Source of the DNA: Hermodice carunculata
Lineage: Eukaryota; Annelida; Polychaeta; Eunicida; Amphinomidae
Assembly (NCBI GenBank): GCA_964020975.1
Contig: OZ026615.1
Location: 27,005,139-27,069,138, forward strand
DNA: 64,000 bases
Direction: 5' to 3'
Positions within the stretch are counted from its first letter, which is position 1. Every line of letters starts with the position of its first letter. A program made the translations under genes and the position numbers. The notes below the pieces were generated by a model. It saw only the letters and a program-made list of their open reading frames with translations. It ran no database searches and had not been told where the DNA came from. Below, one piece after another: positions 46,246 to 57,416 of the stretch.

Positions 46246-47765
46246 TGCCAGCCTGTTGACAGCCTGTTACCCACTGACAGCCTACTGGCAGCCAGTTGAC
46301 AGCCTATTGGCAGCCACTTGGTGAGGCTGTCAACAGGCTGCCAATAGGCTGGTAACAGGATGTCAACAGGCTGGTAACATGTGGCTGATAATAGGCTGAA
46401 ATTGGGCATAAAATCTTGCTGTAAAAATGGAAGTTTCAAGGCTACCAGCCTATTGCCAGCCACATTATCAAATGAAAATTATTGCCAGCCATTTACCAGC
46501 TACATGTGGCCTACATGCATGCATATATATTTTTGCATCATTTGTTGCCAGCCTGTTGACAGCTAATTTGTCCCCATAGCTTCCTCAATTAAGCTAATTC
46601 CTTTCGTAGGTATATTGTAGCCAGCCTGTTGACAGCCATGTTATCACAGGTACATGTATATATTGTTGCCAGCATGTTGACAGCCATGTTCTCATGGTGG
46701 TAATGTAGCCAGCCTGTTGGCAGCTAAGCTTTCCCTGGGATATATACCGAAAATACTAGCTGTCATCAGCCAGATGCCAGCCTGTTGACAGCCTATTGAC
46801 AGCCTCTTGGCAGTCTATTAGTAGGGCTGGTAACAGGCTGCCAATAGGCTGGTATCAGGCTGGTAACACTTGGGCGCTTCAATTAATTAGGTCAACTGTT
46901 TTTGTTTGGTGGTAAACATGCAATGTACATACATTTTGTAATAGCTAGAGCATTTAAGAATTAAGGAATGGAGTTGGCTATTTCTTGTGTATCACTGTTC
47001 GAATCTTTTATCAGTGATTTTGGGTGATGATGTAAAATATAAAAAAGACATTTTCTTAAAACTGAGTCGCAAATTCTCCATCTTGTGACCATAATTATGA
47101 GGTATGTGTCAACTGCTGCAAGTGAAAAGAATGTTTGAAAGGATATAACTTAAGAATTCATAAAAAAAAATATATAATATGCAGTACTTACAATGTGAAA
47201 AACCCTGCCTTAGCATTATTATGAATCTACTCCATGATCTTGTGCGTTGAAGATTCAACAGCAAGCATCTCTTCTCACAAAAATTGACAGATACTATGAA
47301 ATTATATCGAGTAGGGTTGACATTTTCCCTCATAAAAGAACAAAGGATGCTGGGAAGTCAGTTACCACTTCCTTTTAATGGTATTCTTTGATTTTTCAAA
47401 GTCCAAGTACCGCCAGCCAGTTACCAGCCACCTATATCTCTTAATTTTATAAGTTCAGATGTTGCCAGCCAGTTACCATGCAGCCAACCATTTCTTTAAT
47501 TTTTCTAAGTTCAGATATCACCAGCCAGAAACCAGCTAGTACTTTGAATGAAAATTAGAGTTTATTTGTCACCAGCCAATTGACAGCCTGTTGCCAGCCT
47601 ATTGGCAGCCAGTACTTTTGCATAAAAATGTGTGCCAGGCTGTTGACAGCCATTGAAATATGTCACCAGCCAGTTGTCACCCTTCAAAATATGCTCTAAA
47701 AGGGGTTGCCAGCCTGTTGACAGACTGTTACCAGCCTGTTGCCAGCCTATTGGCAGGTAGTTAGT
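46246..47765. repeat. Array of degenerate CCAGCCTGTTGACAG words forming hairpins
   Basis: Words of about 15-17 bases of the type GCCAGCCTGTTGACAG or CAGCCTATTGGCAG fill 46246-46870 and return at 47405-47765, with ordinary DNA between. In two places they flip orientation to give long imperfect hairpins: centre near 46320 (arms about 46247-46317 and 46325-46400) and centre near 46828 (arms about 46778-46823 and 46834-46868). Frames across it give repetitive peptides such as STGWQ and LPIGCQ, which I take as by-products. Confidence 0.75.
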
Positions 47766-48929
47766 TTCGGCAAGGGCAATGAAGTACATTCATTGAAAAC
47801 CGATTCAGCATTTCTGGTTTTCTTTGCCATGCATGCAGGTGATGTCCCTTTAGCACCAGGAATACAACTACAGTAGAACATCTTTTAAAAGAACAACCAT
47901 TTAAGAACAGCGAAAATTGGTCCCTAACGCCAGGTGTTAAAAATGTAAAAAAATCTAAATATTTTATTCATTTATTAGAAACTTTTCTTTATGTTTGTAC
48001 AAAAAGAAACCTTGTATTTAATTTGTCCTTTTACAATCAATATATTAGAAACATTGTGACATAAGTTATCTTTAGCACCAACATACACTGCCCAAAAGAG
48101 AGCATTTGGTGCTAAGCATAGGTTAAATGGCTTCCTGGGGATTGATTTTGGTGGGCTCTAGATTAATCAAGCAGGTGGACCCTTAATACAGGTAAAAATT
48201 AAGTAAGATACTTTGGGGGAACTGGCACTAGATGATTCAAGGGATCAATGTCCCCCGCCACGTCACAACAAAGTGTGACATTACAACACTTGATATTAGA
48301 ATGAGTTTTCAATTTTAGCGTACATTCTTTGAAATGATATTATATGAAACTGAAAAAGTGAAAAAAGTTGACAAAAATGTATAGGTGCCCACAGCAAGAA
48401 TTAAGGCAGTGCATTTGGTAGAAGCCTGAGTGCAGCATGTTGCCCAGCCCCACCACGGGCATCATTATTTCAAAGCATGTATAACACAAAGCATGTACTG
48501 CACAACATAAATGTAATAACAAACATGAAATTTGTATCGCATTATTTTCTATCCAAAATATGATAAAGACCCATAACCTGTGAAAATTAAGGTAGAGGCA
48601 CCAGTTCATGGTTTAAGATCATCCTACTGCAATAAGTGCCTTGAAAGGTGCCAGGATACTAATTGCACCAAATAAATATGTACATGTATTGGGTCATCAT
48701 GACCTTGAAATTATGTCACGCTGACTGAACACTGTATTTTGATTGAACACCAGGTGTGCTACAGCAAACTAGAAGCATCCACCTGGGAAAAATAATTGGC
48801 ATCAGTAGACACAAGGGAATAGAGCAACGATGTCAACTACACCTCAGTTGAAATTTGAGGTATTCAGGATAAAACTAATACAACACTCAAGTATGCTGAA
48901 ACCATTATGCTGGTACATGTATATTGTTG

Positions 48930-48961
<32 letters not shown>

Positions 48962-49356
48962 AAAGTTTCATGATCCTGATCATTCACCTTGAGATATTAT
49001 TAGCAGCAGAATTTATTCAAGATGTGTATGCCAAGGTCTTTGATGGAATAGATCCTTTTTGTTTGGCAATCTGGGCTGAATCATTTTGCCATCTCGATGC
49101 ATCCTAGCTGTGTTGTTCACAGCCGTCCAGCTGTCAAAGGTGTAGGTCTGCACTTAATATGAATGACCTATTTAGTGTTACATGAACATATACATGTGTA
49201 AGAATGGCCTCCTGCCCAACAAAATCCATAAACGTGGTGGTTTTCCTTTGGCTCTAGTAGTGGTTTCCAGGCTAAGAGACATCCATTCTGCTTCATGCAG
49301 ATACTAAATCCATGTTGTGTCTGTATTAAATGAGTCTTAAGGGATAGATGAACACA
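47766..49356. other. Non-coding with a MITE end and a (TG)n
   Basis: TA plus CAGTAGAACATCTTTTAA at 47872 looks like one end of another TA-flanked MITE; no partner end was found. Confidence 0.4.
48935..48960. repeat. (TG)n microsatellite
   Basis: About 13 TG units. Confidence 0.95.
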
Positions 49357-50276
49357 CAGTAAAACCTGTCAAGGCTGAATGCCATTGGGACCCAGCCAAA
49401 GTGTTCGGAGGTATCAGAGGTGTTCGGCTAACAGAGGGTCTGGGGTGTGGCCTTGTGGCTACATCCTGCACACATAAACTTTGAATTCACCTGTACATGC
49501 AAATGCATTGGGGAAGTTACCAGCTCTGATACATACAATTTTATGTAAATTACAAAAAGTTGAAGGAAAGATAAAGTTTAAGATGAAAGAGAACGTTATA
49601 AAAATTAAACCACTTAGGAAAAAGTTTATAGGAGTCATATAAACTTTAGGCTAACAGTACATGCCCTTTTCAATATCATTAGGCTACGTTACTAATATTA
49701 CTGGTACACGCATATGTACATGTACTGTAGCATACCGGTATACATCTGTCCTACCTGTGGCAGTGCATTTACAGGTGCATAATTTGGAAGGCATAGATTA
49801 TCAATTTATTGTCCAACATTAACACACAATATGTGTATTACCCTTTATCACACTGCCAAACTTTAGAATGCACTCATACTAGTTTGATAAGTTTAAATCA
49901 GTTTATTGTATGTATAGCTGTAGAAGGTCTCACCATGGAACCTACACACTACTGACACCCTTTGAATACAATAATGCTACAAATTTGATAAAAGTGTAGA
50001 ATATAAAAAGTTGTGACGTTTTTGTATCAAATCTTGATGAATATCCTGAAAATTCCTTTTTTTATGGGGGGCAAGTGTTCAGCCTTGACAGGTTAAATAT
50101 TGCTTTGGGATGCAAATCAAGTGTTTGGTGTTCAGAGTAGGGAGGTGTTCGGGGATTGCAGGTTCCAACACTTGGCTCTCCTATTAAATTACATACAGAA
50201 AAGTTGGGAAACGAAAAGTGTTTGGGTTAGAGAGGTGTTCAGCTATCGGATGTGTTTAGCTGGGCAGGTTTTACTG
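49357..50276. mobile_element. 920-bp TIR element, CAGTAAAACCTG family, composite
   Basis: Left end CAGTAAAACCTGTCAAGGCT; right end, in reverse, CAGTAAAACCTGCCCAGC, followed by TA (the left flank is CA, perhaps mutated). Words of the type GGTGTTCGG recur inside both ends. An inner sequence at 50075-50096, read in reverse, is AACCTGTCAAGGCTGAACAC. It matches the left end closely, so this looks like two related elements or a partial duplication. No transposase frame. Confidence 0.7.
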
Positions 50277-51327
50277 TACTGTCACTGTGCACAGGAGATT
50301 GGAATGCCCTTCTAAAGCAACAAGGTATTTTCTTGTGCTTCACATCCAGTTACTCTAATTATATTGTTTGCAGTTAATGCAGCCCATTAAAAGCTCTCAA
50401 ACTTACTGAAAAAAAGAACATTTTTTCCTTTTTTCCAATTAAACCAAGTTGATGCGCACCTGGTTTGTATGCTTGATGCTCCATGAATACGGACTCCATC
50501 CAATGCTCTGTCTATTACCTCAGGATCTAATCAACAAAGTGACAGAACAGCACCGACTGAGCTAATGGTCCTTTAGGTATACTGATTATACAGGGGAACA
50601 GTTTTGCTATAGTGTACAACTGATGCATTACTATAACATGGAATGATAAAGAAAACAGACAGAATACCCATGTCTAAGAAAGATATTTTTTTCAGATGGG
50701 AAATTTTCTTAATGCACTGAGAGAAGAGTATGTGAAGGTGGAACAAATCTTTGAAAGATAATAACCTGAGTGAGGAACAGATTTGTATTGACATATGAAA
50801 AAAAAGTTCAATTGCTACAGAAACAGCATAAACCTGTACAAGTTTCATAAAAAACACCATTTAACAGTCACACTATATTTATATAAATAGCACAGGTGCG
50901 TATCTCCTGAGCACAGCTCCAGGGACTGGTTGCATCACCTTCTTCTGATGAGAGCTGACACCTAAAGCATAACTATGTGTGTAAATTCAGATTCCACTTG
51001 CAACCCAAATAATGCCAACTCACATTACATGATACCATAAGTGCATGCATTTGCAGCTAAGGTATAATGAAATAATATGATGTCCATGTGCGTCTGAAAG
51101 ACAGCGTGTTAGGGAAAGTCAGGTAGAGCAAGCGAAACTTCATTTGCTGTGAGCTACATATACAACTACATGTATATATACCTATATACACATCAAATGG
51201 TAACATTTTTGTCCTTGGTGTCATACTCATTATATATTGATCTTGCTCTGACCCTGTCTTTATGCCATGAGGCTATCCCCAATTTATGCCTACATGCAAA
51301 AAATAAGTTGAACATTGAAGACTTTAA
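50277..51327. other. Non-coding
   Basis: Nothing recognised; open frames are small and featureless. Confidence 0.4.
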
Positions 51328-51560
51328 CTCATTCCATCCTAATGATGCTTTTTCCCGCCAATATCTAAATGTCGTCTGCTAATTGTATTTTATTAATTTA
51401 CGGATTATATTTTAAAAAAAATTGGGTAAAACTTGCATGCAAGATCATTCCAAATTATATGCCCATGATCAACAGCTTTCCTTGCAGGGCTCTGGGTGTA
51501 ACTTGCCCAGAGCACACCAACCAAAGCTGTTGACTTGGTCTTCTATCAGGGTGGAATGAG
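51328..51560. mobile_element. TTAA-flanked MITE, CTCATTCCA subfamily
   Basis: TTAA at 51324-51327 and 51561-51564. Left TIR CTCATTCCATCCTAATG; right TIR in reverse CTCATTCCACCCTGATAG. The interior holds GATCAACAGCTTTCCTTG and, later, AAAGCTGTTGACTTGGTC. 233 bp. Confidence 0.8.
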
Positions 51561-52029
51561 TTAAAACAGATTATGGTCCCAGTCTTGGACATGCCCCTCA
51601 CTGTTCCAAAAAGTGCATGGTCTCACCAGACAATTGGTCTCTCGTAATTGCTAAAATCCTTTAACCCCAAGAACCCTCGAGACGGTTCTGAGCAAGCTGT
51701 GGTAGAACTCGACAGACCACTTCAATAGTTTGTGCATAAAATTTGTATTTGTTGAAACCCCTAGCCCAATAAAAATTGCCCTTTAAGTACACTGGACTGT
51801 GCTTTTCTTTTGCAAATATCATAGGACAAGACCTACATGAACATGTACATGTACATGTACATGTACATGTACAATGTTGATCTGTTTTTGCAAAAAGGCT
51901 ATATTTAAGGCCATGCACTCTTGTCTATTGTCTATTTTTGACAACCATATGCTTATCATAAATGACACAAGCAAGAACAAGTGCAATATCAGTATTTTTA
52001 ATTCAATAACAAGTGCAACTTTGGCTATC
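51561..52029. other. Non-coding with an ACATGT array
   Basis: ACATGT repeats in tandem at 51840-51872 (about five units). Nothing else recognised. Confidence 0.5.
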
Positions 52030-52770
52030 CCACCACAGGAAAAAAAGCAGGTACATGTAGATATTTATACTGTACAAGCTTCCCATACCTGCCTAACACT
52101 GTCTCTGTCCCTATTCTCTCCCCCTGCTCTACCCTGTCCGAGAGATCATTTGTGCTGACCTGCACAATGACTCTCAGACGCTCCCCACTACTGCTCACAA
52201 CCCCCTCAAGCCTCTCCTCAACATCCCTAATCTTGGCCCCTGGAAGGCACACCCTAACCCTATGTTCCCTGTCTGCCCTACAGCAGACCCTATCCACCTT
52301 CCTTACTATGCTGCTCCCTAGCTATCACCACTGCCTCTCTAGGTCCCTCCTGATCCCCCCCCCCCTCCCGCTAGCCCCTACCACTCTCTGCCTCCCCTGC
52401 ATCCTCACCTCCCTCCTGACCTCTCCTGGATCTGCTCTCTCACACTAGCTGTAGCCCTACAACTATCCCTAGCCTCCTCTAACTCTATCTTGAGGGCTGC
52501 CAGCTGTGCCTCCAAAACTTGCACCCTCCTGCACTTCCCACACTTAAACTGGAAACTTTCCTCCCTCGCCTCGTTCAGAGAGCAGGCTAGTCCTGCAGCA
52601 CTGAACTCAACCCACATACAGCAACCCTCACACTGTATGTGGTCGTCCCACTCCCCACCCCCCCCCCCCCTTAGGTCTACCCTGCGCTCATCCTCCCCTC
52701 CTGTCCGCTCCCGCCCCAAATCGACCTGTCTCCCTACTACCTGCTCCCCCTTCCTCTAGAAGGCCTCCCT
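52030..52770 (-). mobile_element. LINE ORF1 fragment: PHD-like finger, coiled coil, SGNH esterase
   Basis: Minus strand, N to C. First comes a zinc-finger-like region with IQCEGCCMWVEFSAAGL and FKCGKCRR (52640-52545), which fits a PHD finger (C-x2-C, W near the third metal pair, final C-x2-C) although the expected His is Glu. A heptad-like LEAQLAALKIELEEARD follows (about 52530-52475). Then there is a GDS box near 52335, and after a frameshift VDRVCCRADREHRVRV, CLPGAKIRDVEERLEG and VIVQVSTNDLSDRV (52300-52140). GDS and (G)TND are blocks I and III of SGNH esterases; here G is replaced by S. PHD plus esterase is known in ORF1 of CR1-type LINEs. Strong purine bias on the coding strand sets it off from its surroundings. 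No RT follows, so the fragment is truncated. Confidence 0.75.
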
Positions 52771-53080
52771 CCTGCTGCCTTCCCTCTTCCTGCATCCCTG
52801 CTACTCCTTGGCAATCCACGTCCCAACATACTATAGACTTGAGTTTGTTTATTTTCGTGGATGATAATATAATTCAAAATGGTGGCCCCCATGCTCACTG
52901 ACCTATTTTTGCTCGTTCAAACTTTCTGACTGAAACCTCCTGAAAATAGCCTGACTTTGCCACTATAAACACTTTCCCTGCATTATCACTATATATTCAA
53001 AAAACAAATCCTTTTCTTATTTGATTAATTTGATCAAATTCTTTCTAAAAATGTCAAAATTCCACTAAATTTACGCCAGC
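52771..53080. other. Non-coding
   Basis: CAAAATGGTGGCC at about 52877 resembles a YY1 site (AAnATGGCGGC). Confidence 0.35.
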
Positions 53081-53143
53081 TCAGAAAACCAAACCTTCCC
53101 TTACTAAATCTCGTCTCTGGGCATGCAGTGTGTGTGCGGCCAT
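53081..53143 (-). CDS. Speculative first exon
   Basis: On the minus strand an ATG at 53143 reads MAAHTLHAQRRDLVREG and then meets GGTTTGG, a weak donor; without splicing the frame ends after 20 codons. It starts about 30 bases downstream of an ETS motif. I do not recognise the peptide. Confidence 0.15.
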   Translation of the reverse strand: MAAHTLHAQRRDLVREGLVF

Positions 53144-53370
53144 CACACTGTTTACAAAGCTATCCTGCTAACCGGAAGTTCAATGATTGACAGGCGGCCG
53201 GGTTAAAAGGATGTTACGAAAAGCGAAAAAAAATTATATAAATTAGTCTTTAAAGCAAGTTTCATGAATATAGTCTAATAGATTAGCCATTTCACTATTT
53301 GGTAGGGTGGTCACTTGATTGTGGGAAATTTTCATTTACTCCCCTCAACGTCAAATCACTTCGGGTAGAC
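53100..53370. promoter_or_regulatory. CpG-richer promoter-like patch with ETS motif
   Basis: ACCGGAAGT at 53171-53179 is a perfect ETS/GABP-type site. GCGGCC, GGCGGCCGGG and several further CpGs stand out in otherwise CpG-poor DNA, and a YY1-like motif lies about 290 bases away at 52877. ETS plus YY1 motifs are typical of TATA-less housekeeping promoters in animals. No transcript evidence is available. Confidence 0.35.
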
Positions 53371-55516
53371 CTCAGGGAAGTTTGATATTAATGACACTGT
53401 GGACTGCTGGCACATGTGCATGTACATGTACCAGTGTGTGGACATGATGGTACACTGTGGGCAGTGGCACAAGCAAGTTGTACTAAGTGAAAACCAAATT
53501 GCAAATCATTCCTCAGTGCAGAGATGCATGTAAAAAAATGTGTGGTTTTTTTATCAACCTATCAGCTGAAGTACACTGTACCTTAATTTCCATTTCTTAA
53601 AAAAAGACAGAAGCAGGAAACTAAACCTTGATGTACACCACAGGTCCTCCGTCACGTCATTTTCAGGTCTCAAGACCAGGATCGACTTGTCAAGTACATG
53701 TAAGTAACTGTATTAGTTCTAATAAAAAAAGAAGTCATGCTTATCTGAAATGCTATAGTGATTCCAAATTTAACTTTCTCGTGAGAGGATATTTCATTCA
53801 AGTGCCAGCATGCCTACATTGCCAGAGTAAACAGAAGCATTCAGGTCAACAGCTTTCCTTTATATATCTCGGGTGCTTGGCCCCAAAGTTTGTCAAGGAA
53901 AGCTGTTGACTCAGTCTCTAACATTGCAATATGTGGGTCAACACTGGCATAACTGCTGCCCGTGGTGCTCCATGCAGACCTTTTTCCTGACATGGGAATT
54001 AAAGGAACCCGGTCAATGATTCTATTCCGCATGAGAAAAACAATTTATTTTTAAAAAGAAACTCATCACTCTGCAGGATGACAAGGAATTCAATTTCACT
54101 ATATTGAACCTTGAATCCCAACCATGGACTTCGATGTACATGTACCACAACTACTCTTGCTGAAAATGCTGCAGCAACATGATATACTGAATGTAAGCCA
54201 GGCTGTGCGCATCTAAATTCCTGCTTCAGTCTTTTGGTGCTAAGCTTTGTTTGATTTAAATCTACCATCAGCTACATATGGTAAAACTTAGCTTATGTTG
54301 TCCATATAAATTGATTCTTACCATGGGGTAAAAATTGAAGCTTATTTTTTGCAGATTATCTTTCTTCCTTTTTTTCTAAAACACTCAAATAGCATTCAAA
54401 GAACGGATCACCCTCAGTGCCCACAATCTTTTTTTCCTCAATTCTGCATTTTTTTTTTTTTTTGCAACTTCACAGTAGAATAAATTTATATACAATTTCC
54501 ATATTGTTGTCTATGAAATGAAGGAGCACTTTTGGATGTGTTTTTGGGGCAAGTTCTGGTGACAGAGACCACTGTACTGTGCGTCACTCAGTCGGCCATC
54601 CAAAAAACACTTCAAAAGTTTCATAACAAGTTTAAAAATAATATGAAAAAAGCTGGTTTTTGATAGGAATGTGGTCCACTATGATGTGCATCTCTAAAAA
54701 AAATTTGGGGAAGCTGCATTGGATCCTTCTTGAGATATTATGATAACGTCGCCCCTTGTGCACCACTCAGACCGCCTAAGTTTCAAGTTCATAAATACAA
54801 AGAGGAAGCCAGTTTTAAACAGAAACCAGGTCTATCATAAGATACATCTCTGACAAAAATTTGGTAAATAGCTGTGAACTAAGTTCAATGAACTCATCCT
54901 TCTTGCCTCTATTCATGACTACTTGTATTGTTGAGTGCATCTTTTTGCAGCATGTTTCAATAACCGAATGATCGGCATAATTTTTAAAAGTAAATTATGA
55001 CATTCTAGGAATTTACAACAATGATTTTTTTGGAGGGGGTGGGGGTGAAAAGGCCATTGTATGAACAGTGTACATTTCATTATAGTGTGAAAGATACATG
55101 TATGTAATAAAGTGTAAGGTCATCACTTTTAGAATATCTCCACACTATTAGCCACTGAAACCAGGTACATGTACATTACATGCATGTCATGCATTACAAA
55201 GATGTGTACTTGTAAACAAATGTACAACTCCACACATGCATGCAATTAGGTATGGTGGGTCCAGAATATTTCCTGCATATACATGTAGTTACATGACACT
55301 TTATTTGCACTACAGTCACTCTACAGAGTTCCACTGCAGGCATGAAATATCACCTTTTTACCTGTGAATCTACATGTAAGTTATGTAAATATAACTGGAA
55401 GTCTAATGAAAAGATCACAACTGTTTTATCAGTTTTTGACATATAAAAGTATATGTAGATGTCATTTACTTTAAACTTCCATTGCCTTTCCTCTGGACAT
55501 ATTGGCATATCTTATT
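53371..55516. other. Non-coding with old repeat pieces
   Basis: A fold-back GGTCAACAGCTTTCC...CAAGGAAAGCTGTTGACT (53838-53915) is the core of a TTAA-type MITE whose ends I cannot place. About 54540-54930 resembles an eroded pearl-like interior (CGCCCCTTGTGCACCACTCA). No gene recognised. Confidence 0.45.
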
Positions 55517-55737
55517 CTGTATAAGAGGAAATATTCCCGAGGTATTTTTATTTTCCTCAATTTTCACAAATAAAACCATTTCGTTAAATAAAAATCAGGA
55601 AATTTCTGACAGTGACTGCATGGTGACAAAGAGCAACAAGTTTTCAGGTTGTGAACCGGAAAAAATAAAAATGCAAAAATTTAATTCTCAAAAAAAGTCG
55701 GGAAATGTTCCACTCAGGAATATTTCTCTTCATACAG
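55517..55737. mobile_element. MITE with ATATTCC TIRs
   Basis: Left end CTGTATAAGAGGAAATATTC and right end in reverse CTGTATGAAGAGAAATATTC agree apart from one small gap. 221 bp. No TSD was fixed with confidence. Confidence 0.65.
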
Positions 55738-57273
55738 TATATAATTTTACATTAGCAGTTTTTGTACAAACATTGCATTGAATAAAATAGCGCAAAGAGT
55801 AATGTCTGTGATGTATGCAATGTATCTCATACAGCTAGTTTATAACTTAAAAATGACCTACATATGATAGAAATTAAGAAAATTATAAAAGATAAATCAA
55901 GGTGGAAGCTGTGAAGCTAGTGTGCAGTGACACTGGCAACTTTGGATCGCAATTACCCATTTAATTTTTTCACAAGTATATTACACCTATATATTTTCTG
56001 ATTACTACATATGCATAGATTTGTATCCATAGAGTTTTTTTGCAGGATTGGAATTTTTTTGTGATTTTATAGCATTCTTTCTGACTTGGTATGATTTTCA
56101 CATTTATCGCACAGAAGTCACACAAAAATTTTTTTTCTAGTTGTAATCAGAAGAAATTTTAGATATATATCCATGTCCAGGATCGAATTCAATGGTTAGT
56201 CCTGAAATAGCATAAAATTTTTAATTTAGTCCTGACAGGTTGTTCATTTTCCATCAATAAATTGCTCCAAAAGTCATGGAAAAGGTTGTCAGAAAAAAAA
56301 TCCTGGGAACTGTTCCTGGATATATTTTTCTTTAAATGTCCGTTGATTTTAATGTGATAGGGCAATTCGTACATTTGTAAGGTGAGATACAAATTGCAGA
56401 GGTTGAGCAAAAAACAGTTCTGAGAAAATTGCATTGAAAGAAAAAGTTGCCACTTCTTATGCATTTATGGCTGTAATATGACACATACTTATTTCTTCTG
56501 TCCTGTATTTTAATTATTGTGTGAAATGAACTTGTTGCTTTACCTCTGTGATGTTTTCATTAAACAAAAGTACATTTTGTGGCTTAAATCTCAACTTTTT
56601 TTAACTTGGGAACACCACACTTGGCTTGTTTGGGTCTGGGTTCACATGTGGCGTTCCATATTTGCTGACCAGTAAGTGAATTATGCTAATTTGGTTTAAC
56701 ATCAATAGAGAATTTCAAAGTAATCAGAACAATGGTTGTGATTAGTCTGAACTGGCCCATTCTTCTTTCCACAGCTAATGGTTTCCTGTGAGTGACCCTT
56801 GTCAATGGCTCAATTAGTTTCCAGGGGTCATGGACTAATGACTGTGCAAACAATGACATGGTTCATTATCACGCCCATGCAAACAAACCCATGTGCCCGG
56901 CACTGTTTAAACTTTTCATTGTAAACAAAAGTTTTGAGATCAATTATCTCATATAAATTTTATGTTCACACATCTGAGTTTTGGGGAGCATGTAGTTTAA
57001 GTATCAGACTATCCAAAAATATAAAAAAGTGATTAGAGGTTATTCAAAGATGCCGGCTTCAGATCTTCCGCCTTAAATGATTAGAAAGTGTCTATAGTGA
57101 AAAATTGAGAATCAAAGGGAACTTGGATATAATTAAACAACTACTACATGTACAGGAACAATTGTGCATCACATATTGATTCCTCATAGGTTAATGCATA
57201 ACTTACTAACAATGGTAATTGGCTTTTGAAGTTGATAATATTGAGTCACTGAAACCTGTATAAATTAGATTAA
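55738..57273. other. Non-coding
   Basis: Nothing recognised. Confidence 0.4.
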
Positions 57274-57416
57274 GGGGAACCAATATTTGGTGAGTGTTAG
57301 TTCACCTTGCATATGAGGGAACAAATGTTTATAGGAAAGAAGAAATACCTGTGTCCAACAGTTTCAAATATTTGCCTAATATTTGTTCCTGGGGGGACAA
57401 ATATTCTTTAACACTG
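57274..57416. mobile_element. Short relative of the GAACAAATATTC MITE
   Basis: TAAGGGGAACCAATATTTGG at the left and GGGGGGACAAATATTC with TTTAACACTGG at the right. The right terminus matches the 4025 end of the larger element (TTAACACCGG). 143 bp. Confidence 0.65.

Noticed and set aside
46158-46463. Repetitive peptide (STGWQ, LAASRL) as a possible repeat protein
   Set aside because: The repeats flip orientation and include non-multiples of three, so the DNA words, not a protein, explain the pattern.
50950-50970. CTGATGAGAG as a hammerhead core
   Set aside because: No stem II, GAAA or helix I pairing.
55482-55781. 99-codon plus-strand frame
   Set aside because: It spans a MITE from end to end and starts outside it by chance.
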